Below, piece by piece: positions 7,639-15,119 of a stretch of 28,452 nt of DNA; the stretch's first letter is position 1, and the number at the start of each line of letters is the position of its first letter. Position numbers and translations under genes: made by a program. This DNA is from CAZUQP01 sp964484285 (GTDB lineage: Bacteria; Pseudomonadota; Gammaproteobacteria; DSM-16500), in assembly GCA_964484285.1 (NCBI GenBank), contig CAZAEO010000014.1, positions 1 to 28,452 of the forward strand. The letters are read 5' to 3'. Below the pieces are notes generated by a model that did not search any database, was not told the DNA's origin, and saw only the letters and a list, made by a program, of their open reading frames with translations.

Positions 7639-9012
7639 TCACTTCTTTGTTGTTTTACCTATAGCAGGCGACATGTAGAAAAACGTTTCGTCCAGATGTT
7701 TTGGTGTTGCTTCCGGTCCAGTTAAAATAATTTTATATAAGTAATGAAAATAAAAATACCCAAAAATCACTCCATAGACTAATACAATGACAATGAGTGA
7801 TGTCAGCACTTGATACAACGCAATAGGTGAATGCGCCGCAATGGTTTTGATATAGTGATACACAATCCAGGGTTGCCGGCCAAATTCCGCAGTAAACCAA
7901 CCCGTAATAATACAGATAAACCCAAGTGGTGCCGAAAGAATGCACGATTTTAAAAACCACGTAGTTTCATATAATGTTTTTTTCATACGTAATACTAAAC
8001 CGATTACTGCGATGCCTAATATCAGCAATCCAAAACCAACCATGATACGAAAACTCCAGAATACCACCGCTACATTGGGTCGTTCACTGTTCGCAACGGA
8101 TTTCAAACCAATTAATTCGCCATCTAATTCATGTGTATTAAGCAAAGAAGCGAGCTTTGGAATGCTAATAACAAAATCATTTTTCTCTGCAGATTGATCA
8201 GGCCAAGCAAAAAGTAATAGCGGTGCGCCTTTCTGTGTTTCCCAAACACCTTCCATTGCAGCTGTTTTGAGTGGTTGATACTGATGAACTCTCAGGCCTA
8301 CTGTATCTCCTATTAAAATTTGGATAGGCATAATAATCAATAATGCCCACATGACAAATGAAAAACAGGTTTGTGAAAATGCGATATATTTATTTTGCAA
8401 AAGATAATAAGCAGAAATGGCCCCAATAACAAGGAACGACGAAGCATACGTTGCCAATAACATATGAAAATAACGCGGCAAAAATACGGGATTCAAAATA
8501 ACATCAAACCAACTGACCACAGTAAATATGTTATTTTTATAGTTTACTCCTGCGGGTGATTGCATCCATGAATTAGCTGACATAATCCAGAAAGCAGAAA
8601 GGGTCACACCAATTAAAGCAAGCAATGTTGCAATATAATGTAATCGAGGACTCACACGATTCCAACCAAAAAACATAACGCCAAGAAATCCTGCTTCAAT
8701 AAAAAATGCAGTCAGTACTTCATAAGTAAATAAAACACCTAACACCCTTCCAACGGCATGAGTAAAGCCAGACCAATTGGTGCCTAGCTGAAACTCCATG
8801 ACTACCCCTGACACGATTCCCATCCCAAAAGTCAGTGCTAGCACCTTCGTCCAGAACTTACAGATAGTTAAATAATGCGGGTTACGTGTTTTGAGCCATA
8901 CCCCTTCCAATATTGCAATAAAGGTAACAAGGCCAATACTAAAAGCGGGAAATAAAATATGAAAACTAATGGTAAAACCAAATTGAATACGCGACAGTAT
9001 TTCCAGTGACAT
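7639..9012 (-). CDS. cydA: Cytochrome bd-type quinol oxidase subunit I, short Q-loop (CIO-like)
   Basis: Haem-bearing catalytic subunit of the bd oxidase: oxidises ubiquinol and reduces O2 to water without proton pumping. 457 residues, against about 520 in E. coli, the difference lying in the quinol-binding loop; this is the short form seen in cyanide-insensitive oxidases (CioA). Visible landmarks are ISFHILFPAF (His18, haem ligand region), FGMGIVSGVVMEFQLGTNW, LPRYFHMLLATY (second haem-ligand His) and the quinol-loop box GRQPWIVYHYIKT. The DUF378 gene lies 23 bp upstream on the same strand, making a three-gene unit. A bd oxidase with high oxygen affinity suits microaerobic or host-associated growth; that is inference. 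Confidence 0.96.
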   Translation of the reverse strand: MSLEILSRIQFGFTISFHILFPAFSIGLVTFIAILEGVWLKTRNPHYLTICKFWTKVLALTFGMGIVSGVVMEFQLGTNWSGFTHAVGRVLGVLFTYEVLTAFFIEAGFLGVMFFGWNRVSPRLHYIATLLALIGVTLSAFWIMSANSWMQSPAGVNYKNNIFTVVSWFDVILNPVFLPRYFHMLLATYASSFLVIGAISAYYLLQNKYIAFSQTCFSFVMWALLIIMPIQILIGDTVGLRVHQYQPLKTAAMEGVWETQKGAPLLLFAWPDQSAEKNDFVISIPKLASLLNTHELDGELIGLKSVANSERPNVAVVFWSFRIMVGFGLLILGIAVIGLVLRMKKTLYETTWFLKSCILSAPLGFICIITGWFTAEFGRQPWIVYHYIKTIAAHSPIALYQVLTSLIVIVLVYGVIFGYFYFHYLYKIILTGPEATPKHLDETFFYMSPAIGKTTKK

Positions 9013-9035
9013 AACTACACCTACTTCAGGTAAAC

Positions 9036-9242
9036 TTATGCTTGGGTTTTTTTCTTAATTGGCAAATAAATTAAATAACCGGCACCAATGCCGATCAGAA
9101 CAAAGAAAGCACGCCCCACAAGCTGTGCTCCTAAGATAATCTCTAATAAATGAAAATGAAATATCCCGTAAAAACCACAGTCAATACCACCAATAATAAC
9201 CAAGATCCATGCGATCCATCCTAAAAATCCTAAGTTCTGCAT
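9036..9242 (-). CDS. Small DUF378-family membrane protein
   Basis: 68-residue protein with two hydrophobic segments: residues about 5-25 (LGWIAWILVIIGGIDCGFYG) and 40-60 (LVGRAFFVLIGIGAGYLIY), ending in a basic KKKTQA tail. The IIGGIDCGFYGIF and RAFFVLIGIGAGYLI patterns match the DUF378/YuzA family, whose function is unknown. The ATG at 9242 has a good AAAAGGAAG site. It is the first gene of a probable unit with cydA and cydB (23 bp gap), so it may accompany the oxidase, but it is not CydX, which is shorter with a single segment. Confidence 0.85.
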   Translation of the reverse strand: MQNLGFLGWIAWILVIIGGIDCGFYGIFHFHLLEIILGAQLVGRAFFVLIGIGAGYLIYLPIKKKTQA

Positions 9243-9276
9243 CAGCGCTTCCTTTTGGTGATGATAGATGAGAAAT

Positions 9277-9306
9277 AGAATAGCATATCTTAGAGTCTGT
9301 AGTCAT
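9277..9306 (-). promoter_or_regulatory. Probable sigma-70 promoter of the DUF378-cydAB unit
   Basis: Read on the minus strand: a -35-like ATGACT (9306-9301), an 18-base spacer, and an extended -10 TGCTATTCT (core TATTCT at 9282-9277). It lies about 35 bases before the DUF378 start codon. Match to consensus is fair; no Fnr, ArcA or other operator was recognised. Confidence 0.4.
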
Positions 9307-9315
9307 ATTGTTAAT

Positions 9316-10704
9316 TTATAACTTATATCCATGATGCTGCAACAGTTTTAAAAAATTCTTACCCTCTTCGCTGTAATCTTCGTAACAATACGTTTGCACA
9401 TAATTTTGTAAAATAAACGCATAGTGAGAACTCATCAACACAGACAAAATCAATTCTGCACGATCATGATCTGCTGGGCTATTGCCACCACAACTTTGAA
9501 AAAGAATCGCTGCTAATATTTCTGCTTTACATGCTTTTCTGATCTGATCCGCATCAAGAAAACTTTGCACGCAAAATTGTAACGAACGATCGCGATGAAA
9601 TTCACGCCATTGATGATAAAAATTTAATGCTAAGCTTTTATAACGTGGAATATTTTCATGAAAATTTTCATCTTGCCAAAACAACAGAAAAAAAAGCGCT
9701 GGAATGCACGCTTCTACATTTGCCCATGAACAATTGCCGCTGATTTGTGCCGCGATTTTTAATTCCGTAATAGGTTGTAACTTTAACACATCAGGAATAT
9801 CGTGATTAACAAAATCATCTGAATGTTTTTCATAAAGTAATTGTTGAATAAAACGATCATTTAGCGCCAGGGGATGCCCTAGCTGGTAAATAACAATATT
9901 GTCATACAAGCGACTATCCTCACGGCGATCACATTTTACTAACATGTCTCCCATCTTGATAAAAGTAATAGCATGCCCTTCGTATCCCATTGGAATAATT
10001 AACGGTTCTTGTCGAATTAAAGATTGAATGTTAGTTTGATGTTTTGCAATGTTCACTCGATATTGCTGATATTGCATTAACTGTGCTGCACGCGCAATGA
10101 CATCAATAATAACTTGCGTTAAATTCACATAACGGCGTAATTGTCTTCCCGCAAAATGATTTTTAAATTGCGCTAAAGATTCCCCAATGATTGCGAGACT
10201 TGTTTCAAGAAAAAAACCTTCGAAATCCACTTCCACAAACTGATTTTTGGGATCAACAATATTGGCAACCCCTACTAATTCAAACATGTGTCCTAATAAT
10301 TTAGTATTAATGTAATCCTGCGAAAAATTAAGATCAGCGCCCTGTTGCAATAAGATTTTTTTTAATTTGTCTTGTTGGCGCAATAACGGCATCACTAATA
10401 TCGGTTGACCCGCTAAATTATAAGCATTAGGATCCGCACTATTTTGTAATAACAGCTCGCATAATCGAAGATTATTATTTTCTGCCGCCCAATGCAGAGC
10501 CGTGCTACCTAACATATCTTGTTGATTTACTGCGGCACCGTGATGAAGTAAAAGCTTAGCAATGGTTATATTATCCGCGATCGCCGCTTCAATGAGTGGA
10601 GTAAATCCATATTCATCTATCTGATTGACATCAACTCCTGATTGCAGCATTGCTTTCACTGCATCAACTTGTTCTTCTATGATAGCATCCGCAAATGAAA
10701 ACAT
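9316..10704 (-). CDS. ankH: AnkH/LegA3-like ankyrin-repeat protein with cysteine-protease-like domain, probable Dot/Icm effector
   Basis: 462 residues. The N-terminal 130 residues hold about four ankyrin repeats (for example YGFTPLIEAAIADNITIAK, LGSTALHWAAENNNLRL, LAGQPILVMPLL). After a linker comes an unrelated domain containing YEGHAITFIKMGDML (His244), KCDRRED (Asp259) and AAQISGNCSWANVEA (Gln320, Cys325). A His and Asp before a Gln/Cys pair suggests a permuted papain-like fold. Known: L. pneumophila AnkH (LegA3), a core effector of about this length, has four ankyrin repeats and a cysteine-protease-like domain and binds host LARP7. The match in size, order and type is the basis for the name; an alignment would settle it. 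The C-terminus has an acidic patch (EDYSEEG) about 20 residues from the end, as in E-block translocation signals. The start is 3 bp after the stop of the upstream H/Q-rich gene. Confidence 0.72.
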   Translation of the reverse strand: MFSFADAIIEEQVDAVKAMLQSGVDVNQIDEYGFTPLIEAAIADNITIAKLLLHHGAAVNQQDMLGSTALHWAAENNNLRLCELLLQNSADPNAYNLAGQPILVMPLLRQQDKLKKILLQQGADLNFSQDYINTKLLGHMFELVGVANIVDPKNQFVEVDFEGFFLETSLAIIGESLAQFKNHFAGRQLRRYVNLTQVIIDVIARAAQLMQYQQYRVNIAKHQTNIQSLIRQEPLIIPMGYEGHAITFIKMGDMLVKCDRREDSRLYDNIVIYQLGHPLALNDRFIQQLLYEKHSDDFVNHDIPDVLKLQPITELKIAAQISGNCSWANVEACIPALFFLLFWQDENFHENIPRYKSLALNFYHQWREFHRDRSLQFCVQSFLDADQIRKACKAEILAAILFQSCGGNSPADHDRAELILSVLMSSHYAFILQNYVQTYCYEDYSEEGKNFLKLLQHHGYKL

Positions 10705-10707
10705 AGT

Positions 10708-11214
10708 TTAATAGGGCCGTGGTTTAGGGTTAAAACGCGGAACATGCTGATGACGATGCTGCAATTCATGCTGATGCTGTAATTCATTTCTGGGTTCTGG
10801 ATTAGTTTCAGCTACGTTTTCTGTAGGTAATAGGGTTACTTGCCGATCTATGCCGCTAAATTGGGCTTTCTGACTGATTGGATGTTGTTTGTAAGGCGAA
10901 TATCTTCCGGCACTCACGCCCGCACGGAAAGCACCACCTGCCTCATAACGAGTAGTCAGATTAAGACGGCCTTCTTTCATTGCCTGGCGTTCTTTGCGAG
11001 TGGCTTTTTGTTTATTAACGAGCGTCTTATGCAATTCTTTATGCACAAGCAATAAACGATCTATTTCAGCAGGAGGCAGCAAATCATCACGGGATTGAAC
11101 CGACATCGCATCTTTAAAGCGAAATTCTATTGCACTCCCTGCCCCGCCTTGACCGCTTTCCCCGCTTTGATCATCTTTCTCGTGATTTACGTTCTTTTTA
11201 TCATTCTTCGACAT
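10708..11214 (-). CDS. Unrecognised polar protein with H/Q-rich tail, co-transcribed with the AnkH-like gene
   Basis: 168 residues from ATG 11214. The frame runs further up to a TTG at 11259, but a good -10 box (TATAAT) lies right at that TTG, so the longer start would be upstream of transcription; ATG 11214, with an AGG site about 10 bases before, is chosen. The protein has no membrane segment. The N-terminus is charged and Gly/Ser-rich, the middle (residues about 48-80, PPAEIDRLLLVHKELHKTL...) is likely helical, and the end is a degenerate ELQHQH/ELQHRHQH repeat followed by a Pro-rich basic tail. No family recognised. The tight 3-bp spacing to the AnkH-like gene suggests a co-expressed partner or second effector; that is inference only. 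Confidence 0.7.
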   Translation of the reverse strand: MSKNDKKNVNHEKDDQSGESGQGGAGSAIEFRFKDAMSVQSRDDLLPPAEIDRLLLVHKELHKTLVNKQKATRKERQAMKEGRLNLTTRYEAGGAFRAGVSAGRYSPYKQHPISQKAQFSGIDRQVTLLPTENVAETNPEPRNELQHQHELQHRHQHVPRFNPKPRPY

Positions 11215-11250
11215 AATAGATTGCCTGTTTTCTTGATCTCTCTTATATTC

Positions 11251-11278
11251 ATTATACAACGCGCTAGATGAATTACAA
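11251..11278 (-). promoter_or_regulatory. Probable promoter of the H/Q-rich/AnkH-like operon
   Basis: Minus strand: -35 TTGTAA (11278-11273), 16-base spacer, perfect -10 TATAAT (11256-11251). The start point would fall near 11244, about 30 bases before ATG 11214. This decides against the TTG start at 11259. Its -35 box is separated by a single base from the -35 box of the divergent promoter. Confidence 0.6.
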
Positions 11279-11279
11279 T

Positions 11280-11308
11280 TTGCTTTATATGGCGGCTTAT
11301 ATCATAAT
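11280..11308 (+). promoter_or_regulatory. Probable promoter of the Cys-cluster protein gene
   Basis: Plus strand: -35-like TTGCTT (11280-11285, weak), 17-base spacer, -10 CATAAT (11303-11308). Transcription would start near 11315, some 24 bases before ATG 11339, which has a strong AAAGGAG site (11325-11331) at 7 bases. Confidence 0.45.
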
Positions 11309-11338
11309 CTTGGCTTCATAATTCAAAGGAGTTTGATT

Positions 11339-11926
11339 ATGTTACGCAGATTAACCGGTTTATTTTATAATGCTGCCTCTACAGACACAAAAAAAACAAA
11401 TGATCCCGAAACCCCAATGCCATCCTCTATGCCAACACATATAGAATTAAAAGAAGAACCTGAAATTATTCATATGCAGGATATGGGGAAAGTAGAGGAG
11501 CCACGGTCCTTGACAAGCCTTAACAGCGACGATGAAGAGAAACCATCAGAAGAAATGAAAAAAGCTGTCACTGCGCCACAAGGTACAGATCAGATAGTCA
11601 AAGAAATACTCGATGAAATTGTCGAGACAACTGTAAAAAATACTATATCCCCTATCCCACCTGAAACAAAAACCGATGTTATGACAGCGATCACACCGGA
11701 TACTGCAACCACGACAACTCGTACCCATATGGCACCATTCGAGATAAACAGTGAGCTCTCTGGAGGAGTAGTCACACCACCTTCATCTCGTAACCCAGCA
11801 ACGTATTCCAAGAGAACGTTTGCTGAGCAAATGAAATATTTCCTTTGTTGTTGTAAGCACAAAGAACCACAGAATAATATTCAAGCAATGCCAGAGAATA
11901 TTCTTCACACAATGAAAGTAAGATAA
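11339..11926 (+). CDS. Unrecognised disordered protein with C-terminal Cys cluster, possible effector
   Basis: 195 residues from ATG 11339, chosen for its strong AAAGGAG site over the TTG two codons earlier. The body (residues about 15-150) is rich in Thr, Pro, Glu and Lys with little hydrophobic content and is probably disordered. The C-terminal 40 residues differ: RTFAEQMKYFLCCCKHKEPQ has three consecutive Cys after an aromatic helix-like stretch and before basic residues, a pattern often S-acylated in eukaryotic cells. No signal peptide or transmembrane helix. No family recognised. It is divergent from the AnkH-like operon with abutting promoters and ends before a clear terminator. Role as a translocated, membrane-targeted effector is a guess from context. 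Confidence 0.7.
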   Translation: MLRRLTGLFYNAASTDTKKTNDPETPMPSSMPTHIELKEEPEIIHMQDMGKVEEPRSLTSLNSDDEEKPSEEMKKAVTAPQGTDQIVKEILDEIVETTVKNTISPIPPETKTDVMTAITPDTATTTTRTHMAPFEINSELSGGVVTPPSSRNPATYSKRTFAEQMKYFLCCCKHKEPQNNIQAMPENILHTMKVR

Positions 11927-11936
11927 TATACAGGTA

Positions 11937-11973
11937 TTCCAGCTGAAGAGGGTATCACTTTCTTCAGCTGGAA
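11937..11973. terminator. Strong stem-loop between convergent genes
   Basis: A perfect 13-bp inverted repeat, TTCCAGCTGAAGA and TCTTCAGCTGGAA, with an 11-base loop (11950-11960), starts 11 bases after the stop codon of the Cys-cluster protein gene. A TTTTT run follows at 11981-11985, 7 bases past the stem, so it is a reasonable if not textbook terminator for the plus strand. It also lies just beyond the end of the convergent beta-CASP gene (stop at 11984) and may shield both. Confidence 0.7.
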
Positions 11974-11983
11974 CCACGACTTT

Positions 11984-13342
11984 TTATGCTAACAACTCCG
12001 TTTGCAAATAATCCGGCACAACACAAGGCCAATGATATTTTTCCTCAATTTTTTCTTTTAATGCTTGCGCCGCATCAGGTTCGCCATGTGTAATAAATAC
12101 TTTGCGTGGATGATGATTAAAATGACTTAGCCATTGCAAAATTTCTTCATAATCTGCGTGCGCAGACATGTTACTCAAGACTTGCACTTCTGCACACACT
12201 GGAATCGTTTCGCCGAAGATTTTAATGAAGTCCTTACCATTAATAATATCTGCACCTCGTGTACCCGCTGCTTGATAACCCGCAAATACAATCGTGTTTT
12301 TCGGATCCGGAGCAAATACACGAATATGATGCAACACTCGTCCACCTTCTAACATACCACTGGCTGAAATAATAATTTTCGGTTTAGTTTCTAAATCGAT
12401 TGCCTGTGATTCTTCTCGCGTATTGATGTACGTTGCAATTTCACAAACCTTGCTAGATAAATCCGCACTAAGACGATGCAAATCCGTATTTTTACGAAAA
12501 ATATCCGTTGCGTCTTTCGCCATGGGACTATCTAAATAAATCGGTAAATCAGGAATGCGCTTAGACATTTTTAATTGATACATGAAATATAATAAATGTT
12601 GTGCACGACCCACAGCAAAAGCCGGGATCACAATTGTACCGCCTCGCTCTGCGGTACGATTAATAATATCGCACACCTCATCTAATGGATTGACTTTTTT
12701 GTGTAATCGATCTCCATACGTTGATTCAAGCACCAAATAATCTGCTGCTTGCATTACTGCAGGTTGATACATAATAGGATCATGTGGCCGCCCTAAATCT
12801 CCGGAAAAAAGTACCGTAGTACCTCGCGATTTCACTTGCACGAAAGATGCACCTAAAATGTGGCCTGCTGGAATGAGTGTAAGATGTGTTTCTTCAGCTA
12901 TTTTATAATTTTTTCTAAATTCGAGCGCACGCAATTGCTTTAATGATTGTTCTGCATCTACGCGCGTATAAAGGGGTATTGCAGGTTTATGCTTGCTAAG
13001 ACCATGCTTATTTAAAAACTTGGCTTCTTCTTCCTGTAAATATCCACTATCTGGCAATAATATCGCGCATAGTTCTTTGGTAGCAGTAGAACAATACACC
13101 TTGCCGGTAAAACCATTTTTCATCAAGACAGGTAAATAACCGCTATGATCAATATGCGCATGCGTTAAAACAACTGTATCAATTAAATGTGGCTCAACAG
13201 GAAATTTCCCCCAATTACGCTGACGCAGTTCTTTTAATCCTTGAAACAACCCACAATCAATTAAAAATTTTTTATTATCGATGCTCAACAAAAATTTTGA
13301 ACCTGTGACAGTCTGGGTGGCGCCTAAAAATGTTAATCGCAT
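11984..13342 (-). CDS. Metallo-beta-lactamase/beta-CASP family hydrolase, probable ribonuclease (YSH1/CPSF-like)
   Basis: 452-residue cytoplasmic zinc hydrolase. The lactamase fold supplies THAHIDHSG (HxHxDH at 61-66), GHILGAS (His161) and FSGDLGR (Asp182). The inserted beta-CASP part shows LESTYGD (Glu206), SASGMLEGGRVLHH (His338/339) and LSNMSAHADY (His395), and the C-terminus has VFITHGEP (His419), so all seven motif positions are present. This is the COG1236 'RNA specificity' group, relatives of CPSF-73; bacterial members are putative RNA exo/endonucleases with little direct study. Its ATG overlaps the etfA stop by one base (TAATG), so it is probably translated by coupling with etfA. A link to ETF function is not known. 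Confidence 0.93.
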   Translation of the reverse strand: MRLTFLGATQTVTGSKFLLSIDNKKFLIDCGLFQGLKELRQRNWGKFPVEPHLIDTVVLTHAHIDHSGYLPVLMKNGFTGKVYCSTATKELCAILLPDSGYLQEEEAKFLNKHGLSKHKPAIPLYTRVDAEQSLKQLRALEFRKNYKIAEETHLTLIPAGHILGASFVQVKSRGTTVLFSGDLGRPHDPIMYQPAVMQAADYLVLESTYGDRLHKKVNPLDEVCDIINRTAERGGTIVIPAFAVGRAQHLLYFMYQLKMSKRIPDLPIYLDSPMAKDATDIFRKNTDLHRLSADLSSKVCEIATYINTREESQAIDLETKPKIIISASGMLEGGRVLHHIRVFAPDPKNTIVFAGYQAAGTRGADIINGKDFIKIFGETIPVCAEVQVLSNMSAHADYEEILQWLSHFNHHPRKVFITHGEPDAAQALKEKIEEKYHWPCVVPDYLQTELLA

Positions 13343-14286
13343 TATTTTTCCTTCGAAAGTTCCTCTTGTAATTGTGGTAGTAATTTAAATAAATCTCCTA
13401 CCAATCCATAATCTGCTACTTGAAAAATAGGTGCGTCCGGATCACTATTAATCGCCACGATCACTTTACTGTCTTTCATACCAGCTAAATGTTGAATTGC
13501 CCCTGAAATGCCAATTGCAATATAAAGATCAGGTGCAACCACTTTCCCTGTTTGTCCTACTTGATAATCATTAGGAGCAAAACCCGCATCCACTGCTGCA
13601 CGCGATGCTCCCACTGCAGCGCCTATACTATCTGCAAATGATTCCAGTAATTTAAAATTCTCTGCACTTTTCAAACCACGCCCCCCAGAAACAACGATGC
13701 GCGCTGCTGTTAACTCAGGCCGTTCTGACACTGTTAATTGTTGACTCACAAAGTCAGTTAACGTATTTGGAATAACGGTGTTGATGTTTTCTGTAATGAC
13801 TTGACGATTTTCCGCAGGCGCTGCTGCTGCAAACGCAGTGGTTCGTATAGTTAATATTTTTATTGTATCTTCACTGCGCACTGTTGCCAATGCATTACCT
13901 GCATAAATAGGTCGTTCAAACGTATCACTTGAGATTATTTTTACGACGTCTGAAATCATGGCCATATCAAGTAAAGCTGCTGTGCGCGGCAAGATATTTT
14001 TTCCATAAGTTGTTGCTGCTGTGAGAATAACATCATGTTGCTTACCCACTTCCGCAAGAAGTGGTGCGATATTTTCTGCAAGCTGATGTTGATACTCTTT
14101 AGCATCGGCAACTAAAATGCGCTGAATATAAGGCAATGTATGCGCTTCTTGCGTTACCTTGTCACACTGATATCCCACAAGCAAAAAATCAATCTGATCG
14201 CCTAATTGTTTTGCGGCTGTTAACGTATGCAAGTTACTTGATTTTAATATATTGTTATCGTGTTCAGCGATAAGTAAGATTTTCAT
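13342..14286 (-). CDS. etfA: Electron transfer flavoprotein subunit alpha
   Basis: FAD-binding subunit of the soluble ETF heterodimer, which takes electrons from acyl-CoA dehydrogenases and passes them to ETF:quinone oxidoreductase. 314 residues, normal length. The N-terminal half is the variable domain; the C-terminal FAD domain, from about residue 197, has VVSGGRGLKSAENF, GASRAAVDAGF, YQVGQTGKVVAPDLY and GISGAIQHLAGM, followed by INSDPDAPIFQVADYGLVGDL-type sequence. It overlaps etfB by 4 bases (ATGA) and the beta-CASP gene by one, so the three genes form one translationally coupled operon. ETF-QO is encoded about 7 kb away at 21449. Confidence 0.97.
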   Translation of the reverse strand: MKILLIAEHDNNILKSSNLHTLTAAKQLGDQIDFLLVGYQCDKVTQEAHTLPYIQRILVADAKEYQHQLAENIAPLLAEVGKQHDVILTAATTYGKNILPRTAALLDMAMISDVVKIISSDTFERPIYAGNALATVRSEDTIKILTIRTTAFAAAAPAENRQVITENINTVIPNTLTDFVSQQLTVSERPELTAARIVVSGGRGLKSAENFKLLESFADSIGAAVGASRAAVDAGFAPNDYQVGQTGKVVAPDLYIAIGISGAIQHLAGMKDSKVIVAINSDPDAPIFQVADYGLVGDLFKLLPQLQEELSKEK

Positions 14287-15035
14287 GCGATCACCCGCGC
14301 TTCACGGCGTAATTTTTCTACTAATTCTGTGACGCTTCCTACTTTAATGCCCATGCGGCGTTTTTCTGGAGCCGTCACCTTTAACGTTTGTAATCGTGGT
14401 TTGCTATCTACATTTAATTCTGCAACCGGAATAATTGTAATGGATTTACGTTTTGCCTGAACAATATTAGGTAAAGAAAGATAACGCGGCTCATTGAGAC
14501 GTAAATCAGTCGTAATCACAGCAGGTAATGTTAATCGTAATGTTTCAAGTCCACCGTCAATTTCACGTGTAACTTCTGCGTGGTTTCCCTGTACCACCAC
14601 CTTAGAAGCAAAAGTTGCTTGCGGCCAATTTAATAATCCCGCCAACATTTGTCCGACCTGATTATTGTCACTATCAATTGCTTGTTTGCCTAAAATAATG
14701 AGTCGAGCCGCTTCTTGTTGTGCTAATGCTTGCAAAATTTTTGCTGCGGCAAGAGGTTGAATGTCTTGGTCAGTTTCAATCAGAATTGCACGATCAACAC
14801 CCATCGCTAATGCCGTACGTAATGTTTCTTGGCATTGATTCACACCAATAGATACGGCAATGACTTCTTGCGCGATTCCTTGTTCTTTTAATCGTACTGC
14901 TTCTTCAACTGCAATTTCATCAAATGGATTAATCGACATTTTCAGATGAGTGGTGTCAACTCCACTGCCATCGGGCTTTACCCGAATATGTGCAGCATAA
15001 TCTACCACCCTTTTTACTGCTACCAACATTCTCAC
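14283..15035 (-). CDS. etfB: Electron transfer flavoprotein subunit beta
   Basis: AMP-binding partner of EtfA, 250 residues. Typical landmarks are MLVAVKRVVDY at the N-terminus, MSINPFDEIAVEEAVRLKE (residues about 33-51), ALAMGVDRAILIE, the LGKQAIDSDNNQVGQMLA stretch and ITTDLRLNEPRYLSLPNI near the end. The start is the GTG at 15035, with AAAAGGAG six bases before; an ATG two codons later is 12 bases from that site and less likely. It is first gene of etfB-etfA-beta-CASP. The 84-bp gap to the divergent SDR gene must hold both promoters. Confidence 0.97.
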   Translation of the reverse strand: MRMLVAVKRVVDYAAHIRVKPDGSGVDTTHLKMSINPFDEIAVEEAVRLKEQGIAQEVIAVSIGVNQCQETLRTALAMGVDRAILIETDQDIQPLAAAKILQALAQQEAARLIILGKQAIDSDNNQVGQMLAGLLNWPQATFASKVVVQGNHAEVTREIDGGLETLRLTLPAVITTDLRLNEPRYLSLPNIVQAKRKSITIIPVAELNVDSKPRLQTLKVTAPEKRRMGIKVGSVTELVEKLRREARVIA

Positions 15036-15119
15036 CGCTTACTCCTTTTCAACTTGCGCTCGAATCACATTAAAATGTAGTATCCACGATTCAAGATTTT
15101 TTTAAAAGGATTCCATGCG

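Noticed and set aside
11546..11862. Two minus-strand frames opposite the Cys-cluster protein gene
   Set aside because: The plus-strand gene has a promoter, a strong ribosome site and a terminator, while the reverse frames have none.
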